Source: Sphingobacteriales bacterium | GTDB lineage: Bacteria > Bacteroidota > Bacteroidia > Chitinophagales > JADIYW01 | Length of the DNA: 64,000 nucleotides | NCBI GenBank assembly: GCA_016699615.1 | Contig: CP064984.1 | Location: 1,956,001 to 2,020,000 of the forward strand | Reading direction: 5' to 3' | Shown: piece by piece, positions 47,243 through 60,450 of the stretch | Position numbering within the stretch: the stretch's first letter is position 1 | Layout of the letters: every line of letters begins with the position of its first letter | The notes under the pieces: model-generated | What the model saw: the letters and a program-made list of their open reading frames with translations, nothing else | Database searches by the model: none | What the model was told of the DNA's origin: nothing | Translations under genes and position numbers: made by a program

Positions 47243-47764
47243 ATGACAAGAGCTGAAAAACAAGCAACGATAGATAGTTTAAAAGATACATTTGCATCAA
47301 ATACATATTTCTATTTTACAGATACATCTGGACTTAATGTTGAAGATATAAGTAAACTAAGAAGAATATGTTTTGAGAAAGGTATTCAAATACAAGTTGC
47401 AAAAAACACATTTATTAAGAAAGCATTAGATGCATGTGGTAAATACACAGATGAGTATGAGCCAGTTTTACATGGTACTACAGCATTAATGTTTAGCGAA
47501 ACTGGAAATCTTCCGGCAAAAGTATTGAAAGATTTTAGAGGAGATAAAGATAAACCAGTGCTTAAAGCAGCAAGTATTGATTCTGCACTATTTATTGGTG
47601 ATAATCAACTAGCAGCATTAGTAGCATTGAAATCTAAAAACGAATTAATTGGTGATGTAATAGGATTATTACAATCTCCAGCTAAAAACGTAATCTCTGC
47701 ATTAAAATCTAGCAGTAACAAAATTGCTGGTCTAGTTAAAGCATTAGAAGAAAGAAATAACTAA
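47243..47764 (+). CDS. rplJ: 50S ribosomal protein L10
   Basis: A 173-residue protein that forms the base of the L7/L12 stalk. N-terminal half with YFYFTDTSGLNVEDISKLRRIC and VAKNTFIKKAL binds 23S rRNA; the C-terminal helix holds L12 dimers. Only 26 bases separate it from rplA, so there is little room for a long autoregulatory leader. Confidence 0.97.
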   Translation: MTRAEKQATIDSLKDTFASNTYFYFTDTSGLNVEDISKLRRICFEKGIQIQVAKNTFIKKALDACGKYTDEYEPVLHGTTALMFSETGNLPAKVLKDFRGDKDKPVLKAASIDSALFIGDNQLAALVALKSKNELIGDVIGLLQSPAKNVISALKSSSNKIAGLVKALEERNN

Positions 47765-47791
47765 TTTTAAACAATTTAAATTTTAATTAAA

Positions 47792-48169
47792 ATGGCTGAT
47801 ATTAAAGCATTAGCAGAACAACTGGTAAACTTAACAGTTAAAGAAGTAAATGAACTTGCAGACGTTCTAAAATCTGAGTATGGTATTGAACCAGCAGCAG
47901 CAGCTGTAGCTGTAGCAGCAGCACCAGCAGGTGGTGGAGCAGCAGCAGCAGAAGAGAAAACATCTTTTGATGTAATCTTAAAAGATGGTGGCGCACAAAA
48001 ATTAGGAGTAGTTAAAGTTGTAAAAGAACTTACAGGACTAGGACTAAAAGAAGCTAAAGAATTAGTGGATGGCGCACCTAAAGCTGTGAAAGAAGGTGTT
48101 TCTAAAGACGAAGCAGAATCTGTAAAAGCTAAGTTAGAAGAAGCTGGAGCAACTGTAGAGTTAAAATAA
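47792..48169 (+). CDS. rplL: 50S ribosomal protein L7/L12
   Basis: A 125-residue protein: N-terminal dimerisation helices ([25 protein letters not shown]), an Ala/Gly-rich hinge (about 36-55) and the C-terminal factor-binding domain ([42 protein letters not shown]). 94 bases with a hairpin separate it from rpoB. Confidence 0.98.
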   Translation: MADIKALAEQLVNLTVKEVNELADVLKSEYGIEPAAAAVAVAAAPAGGGAAAAEEKTSFDVILKDGGAQKLGVVKVVKELTGLGLKEAKELVDGAPKAVKEGVSKDEAESVKAKLEEAGATVELK

Positions 48170-48195
48170 TTCTTAACCTACCCAATATATGTGTC

Positions 48196-48215
48196 TGGCA
48201 GTCTTAGTACTGCCA
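48196..48215 (+). other. Hairpin in the rplL-rpoB spacer
   Basis: TGGCAGT and ACTGCCA form a 7-bp stem with a CTTAGT loop. No T-run follows, so readthrough into rpoB is expected. A partial attenuator or RNase site here, as known between rplL and rpoB in E. coli, is inferred by position. Confidence 0.4.
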
Positions 48216-48263
48216 TGACGCATTTTAAATAATTGTTTCTTATTTCAAATATTTACGCATCGT

Positions 48264-52096
<3,833 letters not shown>

Positions 52097-52130
52097 TCTT
52101 ATGTAGACTTTTAAGTCATCAGTAAATATA

Positions 52131-52160
52131 AAATAGGCTACCAATTTGGTAGCCTATTTT
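52131..52160 (+). terminator. Rho-independent terminator after rpoB
   Basis: AAATAGGCTACC and GGTAGCCTATTT form a perfect 12-bp stem around an AATT loop, and the stem runs into a short T-run. It begins 35 bases after the rpoB stop and should end the ribosomal-protein/rpoB transcript there. Confidence 0.9.
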
Positions 52161-52230
52161 AGTTATGTATTAAATCTATGTATATTTTTATAATTCAGAA
52201 AATATACTTATTTTAGATAAAAACCATCTA

Positions 52231-54263
52231 ATGTATAAAACTTTATTCATCTGCATTTTGCTATTATTCTTTCATTGTAATCTAAAAGCACAGCTGGTAG
52301 ATTATAAATTAATAATGGACTCTTTAAATATTGCTTTAAAAAAGCTAAAGTAGATACTATTAAGGTAGAGATTTATTTGGAAATGGGCTACCAAACTGCA
52401 ATGAATGGCAATAATGATAAAAGTCTATTATTTGTAGATACTGCAGAAAATATTGCTAAAAAAGCAAAATGGAATATAGGCATAATTAATGCTTATAGAT
52501 ATAAAGCAAATATGTATATGGCAAAAGGCGATAATGTAAATGCATTGAAGTTTTTTAAACTGTCATTAAAAGAAAGTGAAAGGAATAAAGATACACTTGG
52601 TAAAATCTTAGCCAATTATAATATTGGTAATATTTATCAACGTGAAAATAACCTAAATAAGGCATCGGAATATTATTTTAATGGAATAAATATAGCTCAA
52701 AAAGTTAATGATACTGATCAGACTGCGTTGGGATATTACTATGTAGCTATCATTTTTTTTATGCAATTTGCTTTGAATAAATCTAAAGAATATGCATATA
52801 AATCATTAGCATTTTTAAATAAAAAAAAAGATGCTGATTATGTATATTGGAAGGCACAAGTTTATGAAATAAAAGGTGCTGTGTATTCTAAAGAGAAAAA
52901 AAATGATTCAGCAATTTATTGTTTTACTAAATCTCTTGAAAAAAATAAAGCTGTAAATAGTTTAGAAGGCATTGGCAAATTGAATGTACAACTTACATCA
53001 GCTTATGAAAACAATCCAAAAATACAACTACAATACATAGAAGAAGCAACCAAAATTTTTGAAGCATATGGTGATAATCTTTATAAAATATATAATGATG
53101 GTAATCGTGGCTTGGTTTATAAAAATCTATACTTTCATCCAGAATTAATTAAAACATTGCCAGATAGCCTACAACTGTCAAAATCAGAATTTGGTTCAAA
53201 AGCAGATTATTATTTAAACTATGCTATCAATAAATCGAGAGAACTAAAATACTCAGACCTTGAAATACAATTTCTAAAACCTTACGCGAAATTGTTGGCA
53301 GACCAAAAAAAGTATGCAAAAGCTATTGAATATTATGAAGCATTTATTACACTGAATGATTCTGTTTATTCGCAAGATCTGAAAAACCAAATTGCTGGTT
53401 TATAAAGTAAAAGAGAAATAGAAACACGCGACAAACAATTACAAATTAATCAACTACAATTAGACAAAAATAGAAGTGAACGCATTATCCTTTTTTGTGG
53501 ACTTGCTGCCTTATTAATTATTGGAACTCTATTGTATTATCAAAATAGAACCAGAAAAAAAACAAACGATACTTTGCGAAAGTTGAATGCCGAATTAGAT
53601 AAAGCTAACCAACTAAAAGCAAGATTCTTTGGTATTCTCAGTCACGATTTGCGAAGTCCGATTGCTAGCTTAGTCAATTATTTGCAACTACAAGAAAGTA
53701 GTACAGAAAATTTGCCTGCTGAAATTAGAAATGAATGTAATCTACAAATAAAAAACTCTGCCAACGATTTGCTCAACAATATGGAATCATTGCTCACGTG
53801 GAGTAAATCGCAGATGCAAAATTTCAATCCAAAGAAAAAGCAAGTTTCAGTAGATGATTTATATGCATACATTCAAAAGTTTTATTCAGAAAGCAATATA
53901 AATCATATAAAAATACATTATCAAAATGTAGAAAACATTACAATAAATACAGACGAAAATTATCTGCAAACTATTATGTACAATCTTACAGCCAATGCAG
54001 TAAAAGCATTAAAGAATATAGAAAATGCGGAAATTATTTGGAATGCAAAAATAGAGCACAACCAAATTGTATTGTCAATAACAGACAATGGTAGTGGAAT
54101 AAAGAGCGAACAAGTAGAAAATTTATATACAGAAAAAACAACAGCCAACACCAAAACAGGATTTGGTTTACACATTATACGTGATTTAGCCAATGCCATA
54201 CAATGTAAAATTGTTCATGAAAACAATATACCTAATGGAACTATTTTTAAATTGTATTTGTAA
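52231..54263 (+). CDS. TPR sensor histidine kinase (one frameshift, one in-frame TAA)
   Basis: A periplasmic-TPR membrane kinase of about 677 residues once repaired. ATG 52231 opens a signal peptide (MYKTLFICILLLFFHCNLKAQ). The A6 run at 52338-52343 appears one A short; repair gives ALKKAKVDTIKVEIYLEMGYQ and joins the TPR region (about residues 40-390). A TAA at 53403-53405 lies in frame; a Gln codon (CAA) would fit. Beyond it come a coiled coil, one membrane helix (IILFCGLAALLIIGTLLYY), the DHp helix with phosphoacceptor His in FFGILSHDLRSP (about residue 471), and the ATPase domain (NLTANAVKAL; DNGSGI; GFGLHII). No response regulator is adjacent. It is either damaged or carries two sequence errors. 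Confidence 0.78.
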
Positions 54264-54269
54264 AATATT

Positions 54270-54923
54270 TTATTTCTGAATGACTAAAGTATTCAGCCAT
54301 TTTATCCATTGTTTTTGTATGGTTAATAGCTCTTTTTCTTTTAAACCTGGTTTTATAATTCCAAATTCATTTTTAGATAATCTTTTTAGAATCCAACTTG
54401 CTCTACCAGCCACAGTATAAATATCATCATCAATTTGATAATTGAGCGGATTGTGTGTCATTTGTCCAGTTTTTAGTCTTGCCCAAATAGTCACATCAGA
54501 AGCGTTAGTTAAGCCAATATAAGTTGTGTCTGTTAGTTTCAATATCAATTCAGGAATATACTTTGCATATCTTGCACTGTCCATTGCTATCCAAAATGGT
54601 ATTCTAAAAATATATTCATAGTCTTTATTTTTATAAAGAAATTGGTCTATTTGCTCTGGCTTATAATTTCTGATGTCACGCATGGTAGAATCTAAACGCA
54701 TACCATATGCCACTTGAAATTCTTTATTTACTAAATTAATTTGTTTTTTAAAAGGTAATGGCAACAAATTTTTAGGCAAAAAAGGCTTGGAACTTGGTTG
54801 TGCATTAGCATAACTTATAGAAATACATACAATAAAAAATAATATAATACTACTCTTTATTTTTAGGCTTTCTAAAGTTTGGCTTATTCTTTTGATTTTT
54901 GTTATGTCTGCGTTTTTTGTCAT
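54270..54923 (-). CDS. Exported hypothetical protein
   Basis: I do not recognise a family. The frame gives 217 residues with a hydrophobic segment at about 25-40 ending in ANAQ, a typical Bacteroidota signal-peptide cut, then a mostly helical mature part (LDSTMRDIRNYKPEQIDQFL, RASWILKRLSKNEFGI). The only ATG/GTG/TTG in frame is at 54923, which overlaps the 3' end of ricT by 74 bases and adds a long polar n-region; the true start may be a non-standard codon inside ricT's end. In other Bacteroidota a gliding lipoprotein gene often follows ricT, but no lipobox Cys is seen here. Confidence 0.6.
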   Translation of the reverse strand: MTKNADITKIKRISQTLESLKIKSSIILFFIVCISISYANAQPSSKPFLPKNLLPLPFKKQINLVNKEFQVAYGMRLDSTMRDIRNYKPEQIDQFLYKNKDYEYIFRIPFWIAMDSARYAKYIPELILKLTDTTYIGLTNASDVTIWARLKTGQMTHNPLNYQIDDDIYTVAGRASWILKRLSKNEFGIIKPGLKEKELLTIQKQWIKWLNTLVIQK

Positions 54924-56004
54924 TTCGTTCTAAACTTGATAAAGAAATTTGTCCTACTAATTCTACAAAATTATCTTCTGTTTCTTTTACTGGAACACTT
55001 TCAGATAATTCGTTTAAGTCTGCTGGTTTCTTTCCTTCTTGGTTTAATGCAATTACTTTTTTTACATTCTCAAATGTTAGCATATAAAACTTACTTTGTT
55101 CTTTTACTTCGTAATGCATTATGCCTTTTAATACGTCAGTTTTTACCAATCTTGCTGTTCCAGTTTCAGTTTCTAAGAAGTCAGATTTTTTAGGCACATC
55201 TCTCAATGCATCTAAATAAGTATCTAATTCATAGTTTAAACAACATTTTAATCTACCACACTGACCAGAAAGCTTAGTTTGGTTGATGGATAAATTCTGA
55301 TATCTTGCTGCTGTTGTATTCACTGACTTAAAACTTGTAAGCCAAGTAGAACAACACAATTCTCTACCACACGAACCAATACCACCAACAATGCCAGCTT
55401 CTTGCCTTGCACCAATCTGACGCATTTCTATCTTTATTTTAAATTCAGATGCTAATACTTTAATTAGTTCTCTGAAATCTACTCTGCCATCAGCAAAGTA
55501 ATAAAAAGTAGCTTTTTTGCCATCAGCTTGGTATTCTACAGCACCTAGCTTCATATCTAATCCCAAATCACGTGCCAAAATACGTGCCTTTAGCATAGTT
55601 TCTTTCTCCAAATCTCTTACCTTGTCTAGTAATTGGAGTTCATGCTCTTTTGCCAAACGTATAATGTTTTTAAACTCGTAAGTTTTCTCATTGATTTTTT
55701 TCTTACGCATTTGTAGTTTTACCAATTCGCCTTTTAAGCTAATTGTGCCTATGTCGTAACCTTGTGTAGCTTCTACCAAAACTTGGTCGCCAATAAACAA
55801 GTCTAAATTCTTTTCTAATTTATAAAAGCCTTTGCGTGAGCCATTTTTGAAATTGATTTCAAAAATATTGTATGTTGTAAAATTATCTAAAGATATATCT
55901 GCTAACCAATCATATACTTCTAATCTAGAACAACCACCACTCGCACAATGCCCATTGCTTTTACAGCCTTTTGGTGTAGCAGCACTGCATCCTGAACATC
56001 CCAT
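54850..56004 (-). CDS. ricT: PSP1-domain protein, RicT-like
   Basis: A 384-residue protein with a Cys-rich N-terminus (Cys3, 6, 14, 20 and 25) and the PSP1 domain (about 60-300). ARQEAGIVGGIGSCGRELCCSTWL and LSGQCGRLKCCLNYELDTY are hallmark paired-Cys motifs. In Bacillus, RicT works with RicA and RicF, binds iron-sulphur clusters and affects mRNA maturation; partners are not present in the window. The C-terminus is a basic, low-complexity tail (KRRHNKNQKNKPNFRKPKNKE region). The Cys-rich N-terminus is typical of the Bacteroidota version. Confidence 0.85.
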   Translation of the reverse strand: MGCSGCSAATPKGCKSNGHCASGGCSRLEVYDWLADISLDNFTTYNIFEINFKNGSRKGFYKLEKNLDLFIGDQVLVEATQGYDIGTISLKGELVKLQMRKKKINEKTYEFKNIIRLAKEHELQLLDKVRDLEKETMLKARILARDLGLDMKLGAVEYQADGKKATFYYFADGRVDFRELIKVLASEFKIKIEMRQIGARQEAGIVGGIGSCGRELCCSTWLTSFKSVNTTAARYQNLSINQTKLSGQCGRLKCCLNYELDTYLDALRDVPKKSDFLETETGTARLVKTDVLKGIMHYEVKEQSKFYMLTFENVKKVIALNQEGKKPADLNELSESVPVKETEDNFVELVGQISLSSLERNDKKRRHNKNQKNKPNFRKPKNKE

Positions 56005-56103
56005 AATTGTTTTTTTATCAAAAATAAAGAAATTTTATCGAAATGTATAAAGTTTGTATCCATTTAACTAATTTTACTTTTTTAATGATATAAATTAATA
56101 GTG

Positions 56104-56541
56104 ATGGAACAAAACACAAATACGAATAACACACAGCCAAGTACTTATGAAAAAGGAAAGAAGACAGTAAAAGGTTTCTTTTTGAAATTATTCTTAGTCT
56201 TGATTTTAATTGGAATTTTGGGTTTACTTGGGTTTATTGGTTATAGTAGTTTTACCTATAGTGATGGCAATAGAGCAGGTATTTTAATTAAGTTTTCTAA
56301 AAAAGGATATGTTTTTAAAACCTATGAAGGTGAAATGAATTTAGGTGGCATTAATCCTATGCCTGGAAATACAATTGCAAACAATTATTGGCAATTTTCA
56401 GTTGTTAATGATGATGTGGCATTAGCATTGGATACCTTGCAAGGAAAAAAGTTGCGTTTGCATTATAAAGAAAAGAAAGGTCATTTGTTTTGGCGTGGCG
56501 AAACCAATTATTTGGTAGATGAGGTGGTTGTAATTCCATAG
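56104..56541 (+). CDS. Small membrane-anchored protein, conserved in Bacteroidota
   Basis: A 145-residue protein: polar N-terminus, one membrane helix (about 27-50, LKLFLVLILIGILGLLGFIGYSSF) and a soluble domain with SDGNRAGILIKFSKKGYVFKTYEGEMNLGG, a beta-rich segment, and LHYKEKKGHLFWRGETNYLVDEV. Similar small proteins in the phylum are sometimes mislabelled 6-phosphogluconate dehydrogenase; nothing here supports that. ATG 56104 is used rather than the GTG one codon before. Divergent from ricT. Function unknown. Confidence 0.65.
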   Translation: MEQNTNTNNTQPSTYEKGKKTVKGFFLKLFLVLILIGILGLLGFIGYSSFTYSDGNRAGILIKFSKKGYVFKTYEGEMNLGGINPMPGNTIANNYWQFSVVNDDVALALDTLQGKKLRLHYKEKKGHLFWRGETNYLVDEVVVIP

Positions 56542-56552
56542 TTGTGTTGTGT

Positions 56553-56587
56553 AAAAAAACATAGCCTTGCATGAAATGCAAGGCTAT
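56553..56587 (-). terminator. Rho-independent terminator of the lipoprotein gene(s)
   Basis: ATAGCCTTGCAT and ATGCAAGGCTAT form a perfect 12-bp stem with a 3-base loop. Read on the minus strand it is followed by GTTTTTTT (A-run at 56553-56559 on the plus strand), so it ends the minus-strand gene at 56635. It may also stop the plus-strand gene. Confidence 0.82.
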
Positions 56588-56634
56588 TGCTAACTAAAAC
56601 TACTTGTGTATAATTCTGCGAAGCAGAATATATT

Positions 56635-57291
56635 TTATAAACCTGTGGTTATGCTATTTAATTGGTATTTGCCATTTGAAATGTTTGCTTGAACATTGTA
56701 ACTTCCATTTATAATCCCTGCTTTGTCCTCGTATTTTATCCAAAAATATATGTATTCATTGCCTTTAGCTTCTTTCTTTCTAAAAACTATATAGCCTTTG
56801 TTTTGTATGGTAAATTCAAAGAGATCAGATGGGTAAATAAAGTATGTGTTATTAGAACTTATAATGTTTTCATCCCAATTATCATCAGTTGCCCAAATAT
56901 TATTATCATCAATAGAAATATTATCATGTAGAATAAGATTATTTGAAAGATATGGGTTGTTGTAATTTAAAAATTCTAATTGAACTCCTTTGCCGTCTAT
57001 ACTGAAGCAAGTTAGACCAATAACTGTTTCTCTATAACCGAAGGTTCCCAAACGTGAAGTTAAATTTATATTGATTCTATCACCATCATATAGAATGATG
57101 TTTTTATCAACCGTAGATAGAAATAATTCTTGATTTAACACAGGATAATTTGTTTTCATATTTAATGTAAATTTCCCATTTTTTATATTTCCACCACCTG
57201 GTGTTGGAACAACACAGCCCGTAAAAATTGTTGCTGCAAAGGCTATGATAGCTGCTATCATTAATCCTTTTGTTTTGTTTGTTGTGTTCAT
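56635..57291 (-). CDS. Small lipoprotein, paralogue 1
   Basis: A 218-residue exported protein of unknown function. The N-terminus MNTTNKTKGLMIAAIIAFAATIFTGCVVPTP is a signal peptide ending in a lipobox-like FTGC (Cys26) and a Pro/Gly linker, so it is probably lipid-anchored. The mature part is strand-rich with LYDGDRININLTS, VIGLTCFSIDGKG and a C-terminal YIYFWIKYEDKAG ... YQLNSITTGL. It shares N-terminus and several motifs with the two genes to its right. Three tandem relatives suggest repeated duplication. Confidence 0.68.
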   Translation of the reverse strand: MNTTNKTKGLMIAAIIAFAATIFTGCVVPTPGGGNIKNGKFTLNMKTNYPVLNQELFLSTVDKNIILYDGDRININLTSRLGTFGYRETVIGLTCFSIDGKGVQLEFLNYNNPYLSNNLILHDNISIDDNNIWATDDNWDENIISSNNTYFIYPSDLFEFTIQNKGYIVFRKKEAKGNEYIYFWIKYEDKAGIINGSYNVQANISNGKYQLNSITTGL

Positions 57292-57307
57292 TTTTATATT
57301 GTTTTAA

Positions 57308-57997
57308 TTATTTCTGACCAGCTAATAATATTTCGTTCGGATTTTTACTAACAGCAGTTTCTAAAATTTTTGCAGTAATATCTGTAGTTACATTAGGAAT
57401 GTGCAAACCAACTATTTGGTATTTTATCCAACCATAGAAATAGTTGCCATCTTTTAAAATTCTAAGCCCAGAAAATGCTGTTCCATCTGTATTTGTTTTT
57501 AGTTTATAATTTGCTATTTGTGAATTATATGTATATATATCTGTAAATTTAGCTGATGCCACTATTCCAGCACTCTCTCCTAAACTATTCGACCATAAAA
57601 TATTAGGTAAAATAATTGACTTGTTTAGTTCAACATAATAACTTTTATTTTCAAACGTACTATTGTTTTTATTTAATAAACTATCAAATGCAAATTCAAT
57701 ATTATTACCTTCTGCATATATATAGTTACCTTTAAATATAACATAATGTTCTTGAGTCCATCTTTTGCAAATAAATTTAATATCAATAATGCTATCATTG
57801 TTAATATCAAGATTGTAGTTGTATGTAGTATCATTCCAGTTTAATTTTGAATTAATACTTAGATTCCATGTTTTGTGAATGATGTTTGGATTTGTTCCGC
57901 CGCCACCTGGTGTAGGTACACAAGCTGTAAAAATTGTTGCTGCAAAGGCAATAATACTTGCTATTATTAATCCTTTTGTTTTGTTTCTTGTATTCAT
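57308..57997 (-). CDS. Small lipoprotein, paralogue 2
   Basis: A 229-residue relative of the gene at 56635. The signal peptide is almost identical (MNTRNKTKGLIIASIIAFAATIFTACVPTPGGGG), with lipobox-like FTAC. The mature domain has diverged (YNLDINNDSIIDIKFICKRW; YFYGWIKYQIVG near the end) but keeps the terminal W-I-K motif. 16 bases separate it from paralogue 1, so both may be one transcript. Function unknown. Confidence 0.66.
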   Translation of the reverse strand: MNTRNKTKGLIIASIIAFAATIFTACVPTPGGGGTNPNIIHKTWNLSINSKLNWNDTTYNYNLDINNDSIIDIKFICKRWTQEHYVIFKGNYIYAEGNNIEFAFDSLLNKNNSTFENKSYYVELNKSIILPNILWSNSLGESAGIVASAKFTDIYTYNSQIANYKLKTNTDGTAFSGLRILKDGNYFYGWIKYQIVGLHIPNVTTDITAKILETAVSKNPNEILLAGQK

Positions 57998-58248
57998 TTT
58001 TATATTATTTTTTAGTTTAAAAGTTATTTCTACTATGCAAACTTATTACTAAAAAAATAAAATTATGAATATAAAAAAACGTCTTTGTCAATAAAAAATG
58101 GAAATATTTTTATTAATAAATTGGCTAGCTCTATGTTTATTATTTATTAAAACCTAATAAAAATATATTGTAATTGGTTCGTTTTGTGAAAATAAAAATA
58201 CTTATTTGTCAATACTCAACTAATATTGGCAGATTTTTTGTGAAAAAA

Positions 58249-58787
58249 AATAATATTTCTATAGTAGATTTTTATGCAAATTCACTCAATTCTAACCAAC
58301 GTAGTTCTTTGCCATCTAAGGTTTGAATGATTTGTTCTAGTTCAGTTGCAATTTCTTGTATGGCATCATGGCTAAGACTACCTGAGCTAAGTTTTTCTGT
58401 CAATTGTATTTTGAGTTGTTGTAGTGTGTCAATGTCTTTTTCTAATTGCAAGAATTCTTGTTGTTCTTTGAAGCTTAATTTTCGTTTGTCTTTTACAATA
58501 TCTTTTTTTGTTTCTGTTTTGTTTTTTTCTGCTATGGCTAAATTCTCTTTTTCTATTCTTAGTTGTTCTTTCAAATCATCTCTATATTCTTTGTAGTTGC
58601 CTAAGAATGTTTTTATCTTTCCATTGCCTTCAAACACAAATAACCAATCTGTCAGTTTATCCAAAAAATATCTATCGTGTGATACAATGATTAAACAACC
58701 TTTGTATTCCAATAAAAAGTTTTCTAATACATTTAATGTTAGAATATCTAAATCGTTGGTTGGCTCATCTAAGATTAAAAAATTTGG
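58249..58787. repeat. Direct repeat, copy A (540 bp, near-identical)
   Basis: This block matches 59911-60450 base for base apart from scattered changes and one T more in the right copy. It covers the C-terminal part of the ABC-F gene and its 3' flank. It is one half of a tandem duplication of a lipoprotein/ABC-F unit. Confidence 0.9.
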
Positions 58788-58949
58788 CAGTTAGAATCCT
58801 TTTAATATTCTAATAAGTGTAGATTTGCCAGAACCATTTTTTGCTATGATGGCAATTTTCTGACCTTTGTCTTTTAGGAAAGTAATACTGCAGAACAACA
58901 AGCGTTCGCCGTAGTATTTAGAAAGATTCTGAACTGAACGGTAATTCGT
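58272..58949 (-). pseudogene. Truncated ABC-F ATPase, duplicate copy A
   Basis: A remnant of the intact gene at 59934-61794. The 5' end (58790-58949) matches the first 50 codons including part of Walker A (GSGKSTL), then about 1.2 kb is missing and the sequence resumes in the last 170 codons (LILDEPTNDLDILTLN...DGKELRWLELSEFA, stop at 58272). The ATG has become ACG (CGT at 58947-58949) and the promoter box TACCTTTG has become TACCTTAG (58977-58984). These three defects make it a true pseudogene. It is useful because its T7 run shows the correct frame for the same run in copy B. Confidence 0.88.
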
Positions 58950-59000
58950 AAAAAAAAATGAAAAATTTGAATGTTGCTAAGGTAATAATTAGTTGTATTA

Positions 59001-59036
59001 ACAAAGAAGCCTTGCAGTTTTGCAAGGCTTCTTTGT
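59001..59036 (-). terminator. 16-bp hairpin after lipoprotein paralogue 3
   Basis: ACAAAGAAGCCTTGCA and TGCAAGGCTTCTTTGT pair perfectly around a 4-base loop, 24 bases beyond the end of the minus-strand gene. Its core GCCTTGCA/TGCAAGGC is shared with the terminator at 56553-56587. The T-run on the minus strand is short (TTTGTTAATA). Confidence 0.65.
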
Positions 59037-59059
59037 GGTATTAAAATTTAGAAAGATTA

Positions 59060-59774
59060 TTATTTCCCTGTGACTATACTATTTAATTGTTGTTTACCTT
59101 CGTAACAAGTTGTTTCTAACGACATATATTTTTTAACAGTATTTGTGCTTTGGTCAGTATACGATTTTACAACACTTTTTGAACCAATTCTTATCCAACA
59201 ATATAAATATTCATTAGGTCCTTTGTATTTTCTAAACACAAAATATTTTGTAATAGTTCGAGGGACTAAGTTTACGGTATTTGTTATATATTTTTCTGCA
59301 TATATATCATGCCAGTCATATTCATCAGGATATGCATCATTAGGATATGTAGTACTATTAACAGTTTTATCAGCAGCTAGCATACTTGTATTAGTAGCAC
59401 CCTGCAATTGTTGCAAAAATATCATCAGCATAACTAGGTATATATAATGCTTGATAATTTCCTGCACCTTCTCCATTTATATTATTAATATTTACAATTG
59501 ATACCATTTGCCCTTTTATTGAAAAATAATTACCTGGAACATACCCATCCATAGACGTTATTTTAATTTCTATGGAGTCTCCATCGAAAAGAAAAGTTTT
59601 TTTGCTGTTCTCGATGCAGAACAAGAATATGGACACATTAAACTTGAATATTCCCATACAGTATCTAAATTTACTGAAAATCCAATATTAAAAGCATCAG
59701 TAGGAAAAAATTGTTGCTGTAAAGGAAATAACAGCTGCTATTATCAATCCTTTTGTTTTGTTTTTTGTCTTCAT
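59060..59774 (-). pseudogene. Small lipoprotein, paralogue 3 (several frame breaks)
   Basis: A third relative. MKTKNKTKGLIIAAVISFTATIFS starts at ATG 59774 and matches the signal peptides of paralogues 1 and 2, but the lipobox Cys and Pro/Gly linker are missing and the frame breaks at once. Homologous pieces continue in other frames: NIGFSVNLDTVW, then KTFLFDGDSIEIKITSMDG with FSIKGQM (59391-59600), then the C-terminal part with EYLYCWIRIGSK and KQQLNSIVTGK. At least three frame changes are needed to join them. It is most likely a decaying copy, though base errors cannot be excluded. Confidence 0.7.
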
Positions 59775-59910
59775 TTTTTTATTTTATGATTTGTAATTTA
59801 TTTCTTATAATGTAAAAATAATACTAAAACAATAAAAAGTAAAGTATAAAATACAAAAAAATGGAAATATTTCTATGAATAATACGATTGGTAGATTTTT
59901 TTGTTAGAAA

Positions 59911-60450
59911 AATAATATTTCTATAGTAGATTTTTATGCAAATTCACTCAATTCTAACCAACGTAGTTCTTTGTCATCTAAGGTTTGAATGATTTGTTCT
60001 AATTCAGTTGCAATTTCTTGTATGGCATCATGGCTAAGATTACCAGAACTAAGTTTTTCTGTCAATTGTATTTTGAGTTGTTGTAGTGTGTCAATGTCTT
60101 TTTCTAATTGCAAGAATTCTTGTTGTTCTTTAAAACTTAATTTTCGTTTTTCCTTTACAATATCTTTTTTTGTTTCTGTTTTGTTTTTTTTCTGCTAAGG
60201 CTAAATTCTCTTTTTCTATTCTTAGTTGCTCTTTCAAATCATCTCTATATTCTTTGTAGTTGCCTAAGAATGTTTTTATCTTTCCATTGCCTTCAAACAC
60301 AAATAACCAATCTGTTAGTTTGTCCAAAAAGTATCTATCGTGTGATACAATGATTAAACAACCTTTGTATTCCAATAAAAAGTTTTCTAATACATTTAAT
60401 GTTAGAATGTCTAAATCGTTGGTAGGCTCATCTAAGATTAAAAAATTTGG
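59911..60450. repeat. Direct repeat, copy B
   Basis: Right copy of the block at 58249-58787, inside the 3' part of the full-length ABC-F gene. The offset between the copies grows by one base across the T run at 60184-60191 (8 T here, 7 T in copy A). Confidence 0.9.
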
